DNA from: Larus michahellis
Taxonomy: Eukaryota; Chordata; Aves; Charadriiformes; Laridae
Assembly: GCF_964199755.1 (NCBI RefSeq)
Contig: NC_133900.1
Coordinates: 74,074,727 to 74,138,726 of the forward strand
DNA: 64,000 bases
Reading direction: 5' to 3'
Part shown: positions 59,401 through 64,000 of the stretch, one piece after another
How the letters are laid out: every line of letters starts with the position of its first letter
Position numbering within the stretch: position 1 is the first letter of the stretch
The notes under the pieces: model-generated
Databases searched by the model: none
What the model was told of the DNA's origin: nothing
The model's input: only the letters and a program-made list of their open reading frames with translations
Made by a program: the position numbers and the translations under genes

Positions 59401-59587
59401 GTATCTGTGCATAGTTAATCCCATGCAAATTATTAAAGAAAAAAAACCCAGAGGGATACAAAATGGCAAATTTGACATACCTGTTTTCCCCTTTGTTCGT
59501 CGGTCCAGGGTCCTCACTGGTGTCTTGTACTACCACACTGGGAACAATTGTGTGGGAGTGATGGGTCTCAATCACTCCTACCTTCAT
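54986..59587 (-). CDS. CNGA1: CNGA1, rod cyclic-nucleotide-gated channel alpha subunit (7 coding exons, 645 aa)
   Basis: Exons (high to low): 59587-59481, 59171-59109, 58765-58733, 58627-58526, 57605-57498, 57349-57243, 56403-54986. They total 1938 nt with intact phase. The protein forms the cGMP-opened cation channel of rod outer segments with CNGB1. Visible parts: an acidic/Ser N-terminus; a Lys/Glu-rich stretch (about 55-105); S1 (117-137) and S2 (149-169); the S4 arginine region ([11 protein letters not shown], 223-233); the pore TTIGETPPP with selectivity glutamate E317; S6; a C-linker (about 350-430); a cyclic-nucleotide-binding domain (about 431-550) with FGEIS (496-500) and the ligand-contacting NRRTAN (R513, T514); and a C-terminal coiled coil (about 577-620). 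The start agrees with human and chicken homologues as recalled. The bird protein lacks about 45 N-terminal residues present in human. No frameshift or stop: it looks functional. Confidence 0.97.
57243..57349 (-). CDS. CNGA1: CNGA1 coding exon 6 (S2)
   Basis: 107 nt: [35 protein letters not shown]. Acceptor CTATTCAG, donor CAG|GTAAGT. Confidence 0.96.
57498..57605 (-). CDS. CNGA1: CNGA1 coding exon 5 (S1)
   Basis: 108 nt: [35 protein letters not shown]. It holds the first membrane segment. Acceptor TCACTTAG, donor TAG|GTGATG. Confidence 0.96.
58526..58627 (-). CDS. CNGA1: CNGA1 coding exon 4 (Lys/Glu-rich)
   Basis: 102 nt: [33 protein letters not shown]. Contains an A10 run in the sense strand. 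Length divisible by three. Acceptor TTTCTTAG, donor AGA|GTAAGT. Confidence 0.92.
58733..58765 (-). CDS. CNGA1: CNGA1 coding exon 3 (33-nt exon)
   Basis: 33 nt encoding [10 protein letters not shown] with split codons on both sides. Acceptor TTTTCCTTAG, donor GAG|GTAAGA. Being a multiple of three, skipping would keep the frame. Confidence 0.88.
59109..59171 (-). CDS. CNGA1: CNGA1 coding exon 2
   Basis: 63 nt, completing Arg36 then [20 protein letters not shown], which matches the REQYLPGA region of the human protein. Acceptor GTCCCTAG, donor CGA|GTAAGT. Confidence 0.94.
59481..59587 (-). CDS. CNGA1: CNGA1 coding exon 1 (start codon)
   Basis: 107 nt, residues 1-35 plus two bases, starting [21 protein letters not shown] usable acceptor (AAATCAG) at about 59624 means the exon probably begins there with 36 bases of 5' UTR. 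The frame is open upstream of the ATG back to that acceptor, but homology supports this ATG. Donor CAG|GTATGT. Confidence 0.92.
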
Positions 59588-61023
59588 GGTCAAGTTTGTC
59601 TTACCTTGGGTAATTGAGGAAGACTGATTTAAAAAAGAATCAAGTCATTTTACAACTAGCAGAAGTAACGAGCAATTTTTTTTTCCCTAAAGATGAATCC
59701 TTTTTATCCTTGCTTCACCCAAAACCAACAACAGTATTTCCAGTTTTCTCTCTCACATGACATTCCCACCAGACAAGAAATGGCACCAAGAGTGCTTCAG
59801 TGTGCTGAATGACCAGGCAACTGCTGCTGAAGAGAATGTTCAACACATCTTTGTCTTAGAGGAAGCATTCATTTAGCTCTTTCTCCTGACTCTAATCCTA
59901 CTTTGAAAATATTTAGACAATTGGTTTGAAGCGTCTACTACTGTTTCATTTGGTTTTGAACCAAAGGCTCATAATTTATCATATCAGGATTGATAAATAG
60001 ATTCATGCATACATGATATCCAGAAAACCAGAAGCCTCCATCAGCTGGATGTCCAAAGAAATTTCAGTATGTCTGACATCTGAGAGTTATATGCTCTGTT
60101 GAGAGCAAAGAGTAGGTTCTGTAACTATGAACTTAAAGACTGATGGAGTAGTCTCCTTACCCACATAGCAAGTTGAACCTAAATACCTAAATGGAAATGT
60201 TAGTGGCTGTTCATGTCTGTTTTGTTCATGTCAATATTAAAAAAAATTGAAAATGTTGTAGTGTACATTAGTGTACATAACTTCTTCTCTCCCTTTTCGT
60301 CACTATTCTTACCATTTTGTTTATTTTAATCTATCTTGTCATCAATGAGACTGCCAACTCTTTGGGCATGAATTGTGTGATCTACAAGTATGACCTGCTC
60401 TTGACGGGGTCTTTTAGATAGGTTTAGAAATTCTGCAGTAACAATATCCCTTCATGTATGAACTCAGAGTATAAAGATGTCTGAAAGCCTCAAACTGACA
60501 AATGAGTGGCTGATCAGTACCACTGATAAATGAAATAAAATGCCATAGAATGAATCAATCTTAAAGAAAGTACTTGCATTCTGGAATCAAACACACTGCA
60601 AAAGAGAAGCAGGATGATACAGCTGCCACATCACTCCCAGACTTACCCGACTTTCCTTATTAGTCAATGAAACTAAAAATATTCCTATATAGGAAATAGG
60701 AGAGGAAGCACATGTTTCCAGCAGTCATCAGACATGATTGACACGCAGTGCAAAAAATAATACAGCAATATACAACATTCTACAAAGTAGGAAGGTAAAG
60801 ATTGAAGATTAAGGTGTGTTCTTCAACGAATAGTCCTAAATGTAGTCCAGCATTGCTGGTCAGTCTTTAAATGCTTGAGAGCAAGTGCTGAGACATATCA
60901 GTTGTTTAGCTTAAATAAGTGAGTTTTAATTAGAATAAATTACTTGGGTTTGAAATATAGCATGATTTCTGCTGTTTGCCTAGCTTTACTTAGCATGAAT
61001 AGCTAGATTTGCTGAAGCCTTTA

Positions 61024-61510
61024 TGCCACAATAGAGTTAATTTTCTTAGTAATTTTCCTAGCAGCTGGTACAGTGCGGTGTTTAGTCTTATAGTATAAGA
61101 AAAAAGTTGATAGCACAGTGATGTTTTGGTAGGATATTCCCAAAGTCTGGGACTTTTCTGTTCCCTATGTTCTGCCAGGAAGTGCAGGGGTACAAGAAGC
61201 ATAAACCAGGAGAAAAGGAGGTGACAACCCTCAGCAGAGACTGCAAATCGACAAGATAAGAGCAGTCAATGGTCTGCCTGCCTGGACACAGAAAAAGAAT
61301 CCAAGAAGGTGTTAGAAGACCCCAGACCAAAACCCACCACAGACACATGAGCAGCGCGTCAGGGGCGGGTGTAGAGATCACAAGGGTATGATTGCCCAGG
61401 GATTTCTTACGACATCCCTCTCTGGAGACACCCAGCCTGGGCTGACCTGCTGTACCTTTGCATTAAATTATTTATTTTTATAAAATCCTACGCCTGAGAC
61501 ACTGCTGTGG
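61024..61510 (+). mobile_element. Solitary LTR-like element resembling avian ERVL
   Basis: It starts TGCCACAATAGAGTTAATTT and continues with CTAGCAGCTGGTACAGTGCG, GTTGATAGCACAGTGATGTT and GACTTTTCTG. Each word resembles the left part of common avian ERVL-type LTRs, as recalled. Near the right end are ATTAAA and an AT-rich tract followed by CCTACGCCTGAGACACTG, plausible for R/U5. No internal retroviral coding sequence is present. The right border and target-site duplication could not be fixed. Confidence 0.55.
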
Positions 61511-63660
61511 GAAACCTAGGGTGGAGCCTGAAGAAGGAGGGAGCACACCCGAGACTCTGTGTGTGTGTGTGAGGAGTGGGAAGGGGCACCCGTCAGCTCC
61601 CAGGCGTCACCTGCTGTGAAGGGACCCTGGTCCCAGCAGCAGAAGACTCTGATGGTGTGTGTGCAACTCCTTGGATGGGGTGTGAATGCTCAGGCACCAG
61701 CTCTAACACAAGGATCAGGTCTAAGGAGCCACGTAAAAAGATTCTAAGTTTCAAAGACATAGTAAACATGAGGTTAGATTCACCAGGAGCCTAAAAGCTG
61801 TAACAGGGTTTCCACCGACTTACGCCAAGGAGAAAGTGTGTTTGAAAGTGTGGAGATTGAAAGTACGCCAGGTTGAATTAAGCAGCTTTACGTCTGCTTA
61901 AAGGTGCTGTGAAAGCTCTGCTAATGCTGGCACACAAAATTCCATCCTGATTTAACCTATATCCTCTGCAGAGCCACACTGGAGTCCATACAGCTCACAA
62001 ATAATGGTGCAAAGTAAAGCTGTGTCCAACCAGTTTCAATCACTCAGCATCAGACAAACGCAAATGTATTCATCTCAAGGGAAATCATTCCCCCAACACA
62101 GTGGGCTCTAAACCAGTCAGTTCACATTAGGACTCCAAGTACCAGCATGTCTACATAGGAACTTATTGACATGTTTATCTTTGGACTTTGAGTCCTCTTT
62201 AGTTTCAAGAACCAAAAAACCCATCTTCAACTTTGTGCTCTCCAGCCGTACTGATTTGCAGAAGTGCTAGGGGTTAAAGATGACAAGAAGTGTGGTAAAA
62301 TAGGACGTGTAGAAAAATCCACACCCATCCCAAGTACTTAGCCTGGAGTTTGGGAAAAAATCTGTATCCTGTGCATTCCCCTGTTCTGCAGGTTAAAGAG
62401 GATTTTCTGTGTATTTTTGCAAATGGCCCCATTAGTATCTATTTTGACACTTTGTGCTCTGCCGAAGGAGCTGTGGCAGCCATGCGTAGGACTTGCTGGG
62501 AAAAAGGAGCTGCCGTTTGGGGCAGGGCTGAATATTTCATTTTACTGGGGCACTGGAAGCATTAAGTGGGCATTAAGTATGCCTCAAAATCATCTGCACA
62601 TGGAAATTGGGAGTGTTTACTACCCTGTGGTCTCAAAATACTAAATCTGAATGTCAGGCTCGGGTGACTGCTGCGCCAGGTTGTTTCCCTTGTCAGTCAG
62701 GATACGTAGCACAGGAATATCTTCAAATTCCATTATTCTCAAAGCAGATTTTGAAATTCTTGAGTCTAAGACACAGAAATGCTAACGCAGCGTGTGCCCA
62801 GCGCAAGTTGAACAGACACAGTAATTGCTCCTGGTTCGGGGACCGTGGTTATAGCATTTGTGTGACAAACCCCCGACGCTGGGAACAGTAGTAAATGTCC
62901 TGTTAAACTCAGTGGGTCCAGAACTCACCTTAATGCATTTTTAAATTGTGTTACAGAGGTTTTGCAAACAATATTTCAGATGTTTTTCACTAAATTGTAT
63001 CACTACTGCGTTTCTTATTCTGTAGTCACAGGTATTTTTCTTAAACTGATACATTGTTACAAATTGTTACACTACGTTTATTTTAAAAATCCATGGCTTA
63101 TTTTCACTTTATCATATTTAGGTAGCAAGTTTGAGAGGTAATACAGATAAACACTTGGTTTAGAGGTATTTTAGATTTTTACCATATTGTTTTTACTGTA
63201 TCATCACGAATAGTTTGCTTTTACTGGCTTTGATTTTTAAATTTGATGATTATGATAAACAACAGAGTTTTCGGACATTATGATCTAAAACCTAATTATA
63301 TTAATTGCTATACATCAAAATCATTAGGGCTGCAAGAAAACTCAGGCAATATTGTCCTTTTACAGGACTGTAATGAATGGAAGGTCAGCTTCCATCTCTT
63401 CTGCTCTTTTTCACTTTCTTACTGGCCCACCACGTTCACTTCTCTAGTCATTATTTTCAGAGAGCAAATGCTTCGAGTAAGGATATCCCAGAACAGAATT
63501 TGGCATCATATAAGGATCTACTTTCTTTCTTTACAACAAGCAACTAAAAATCTTGATGAACATTAGCATCTGCAGTGTGTTACAGCAAAATCTCTCTTTT
63601 CTAACATGCAAAGAGTCCCTGACAGTTCTGCACTAAACAGTTTCATCAGTGCGTGCTTAC

Positions 63661-63720
63661 CTTGGCAGTGTAATCTGCTGCTTCTAATAGCGATTTCAGT
63701 CCTTTAAATCAGCCACGTTT
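63661..63720 (-). other. Possible CNGA1 noncoding leader exon
   Basis: On the minus strand a strong donor (CCAAG|GTAAGC) ends a block at 63661. Within 60 bases upstream are a TTTAAA box (63703-63708) and an AGATTA word (63676-63671), which reads as TAATCT, CRX-like, on the other strand. A GGCTGATTT word, slightly NRL-like, is also there. The first coding exon has an acceptor at about 59624. All of this is suggestive only. Confidence 0.25.
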
Positions 63721-64000
63721 CCTTACTGCATAAGCAGGGCCACCATGGAAAGCTGAATATAATCAACATTTCATGCATAAATCCCTTATTGATTGATTTC
63801 TCGACCAGCCGGTCCCATGTGCAGTTCTCTGAATTATTCCCAAGGAAGGACATAGATATTAGAAGAGGATTTCCTTGACCTAGTGATGGATTTTGAGATT
63901 TAGAGAGAGATGAAAGTGCTAGTGGCAGTCACTATTATCCCTCAACTGAGGAGAAGCTTACTAGCCCTATCAACACGCGCAAGAAGTGACAAATACTAGA

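Larger units (their letters stand above)
56404..59480 (-). other. CNGA1: CNGA1 introns 1-6
   Basis: Intron sizes from the 5' end are 309, 343, 105, 920, 148 and 839 bases. No repeats or other genes recognised inside them. Confidence 0.85.
59624..64000. other. Upstream region of CNGA1
   Basis: 4.4 kb without a supported coding gene. It contains an LTR-like element (about 61024-61510), a short GT repeat near 61559, and several strong donor-like sites on the minus strand (60649, 63660) that could belong to noncoding leader exons. NIPAL1, expected next by synteny, was not seen. Confidence 0.7.

Overview
The window is a bird nuclear genome segment. It carries several CR1 LINE fragments typical of avian genomes, one LTR resembling avian ERVL elements, and two intron-containing vertebrate genes in the order known from human 4p12 (CORIN - NFXL1 - CNGA1, all read in the same direction). 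The bird species cannot be told from the sequence. I worked from codon-by-codon reading of the minus strand, splice-site phase checks, and remembered vertebrate homologues; no alignment was run.

Region by region: 1-3474 is the space downstream of NFXL1. It is mostly unique AT-rich DNA, plus one exon-like block at 793-915 that could be a 5' coding exon of CORIN. Positions 3475-52278 are NFXL1 on the minus strand: 22 coding exons whose phases all agree, giving an 887-residue protein with a RING-like finger, a long array of NF-X1-type cysteine fingers, a basic coiled-coil segment and a C-terminal membrane anchor. A well-formed poly(A) site lies 570 bases after the stop. Its introns hold CR1 fragments, including one 393-codon open reverse-transcriptase piece at 27618-28799, and an unidentified 180-bp repeat present on both sides of exon 12.

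Positions 51640-52620 are a CpG island covering NFXL1 exon 1 and its promoter. It has two tandem ZNF143/SIX5-like motifs, an ETS motif and a G-rich tract. Positions 52620-54985 are intergenic. Positions 54986-59587 are CNGA1 on the minus strand: 7 coding exons, 645 residues, the rod photoreceptor cyclic-nucleotide-gated channel subunit with pore, C-linker, cyclic-nucleotide-binding domain and leucine-zipper region. Positions 59624-64000 are upstream of the CNGA1 coding region, with an LTR at about 61024-61510 and a possible noncoding leader exon ending at 63661.

The two genes share strand and neighbourhood but not a pathway: NFXL1 is a broadly expressed zinc-finger protein with a housekeeping-type promoter, CNGA1 a rod phototransduction channel. 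I found no operon-like, CRISPR, toxin or other novel multi-gene system. The most useful second-look items are the promoter motif pair, the repeat pair around exon 12, the 22-nt microexon, splice-site-adjacent low-complexity tracts, and the possible CORIN exon.
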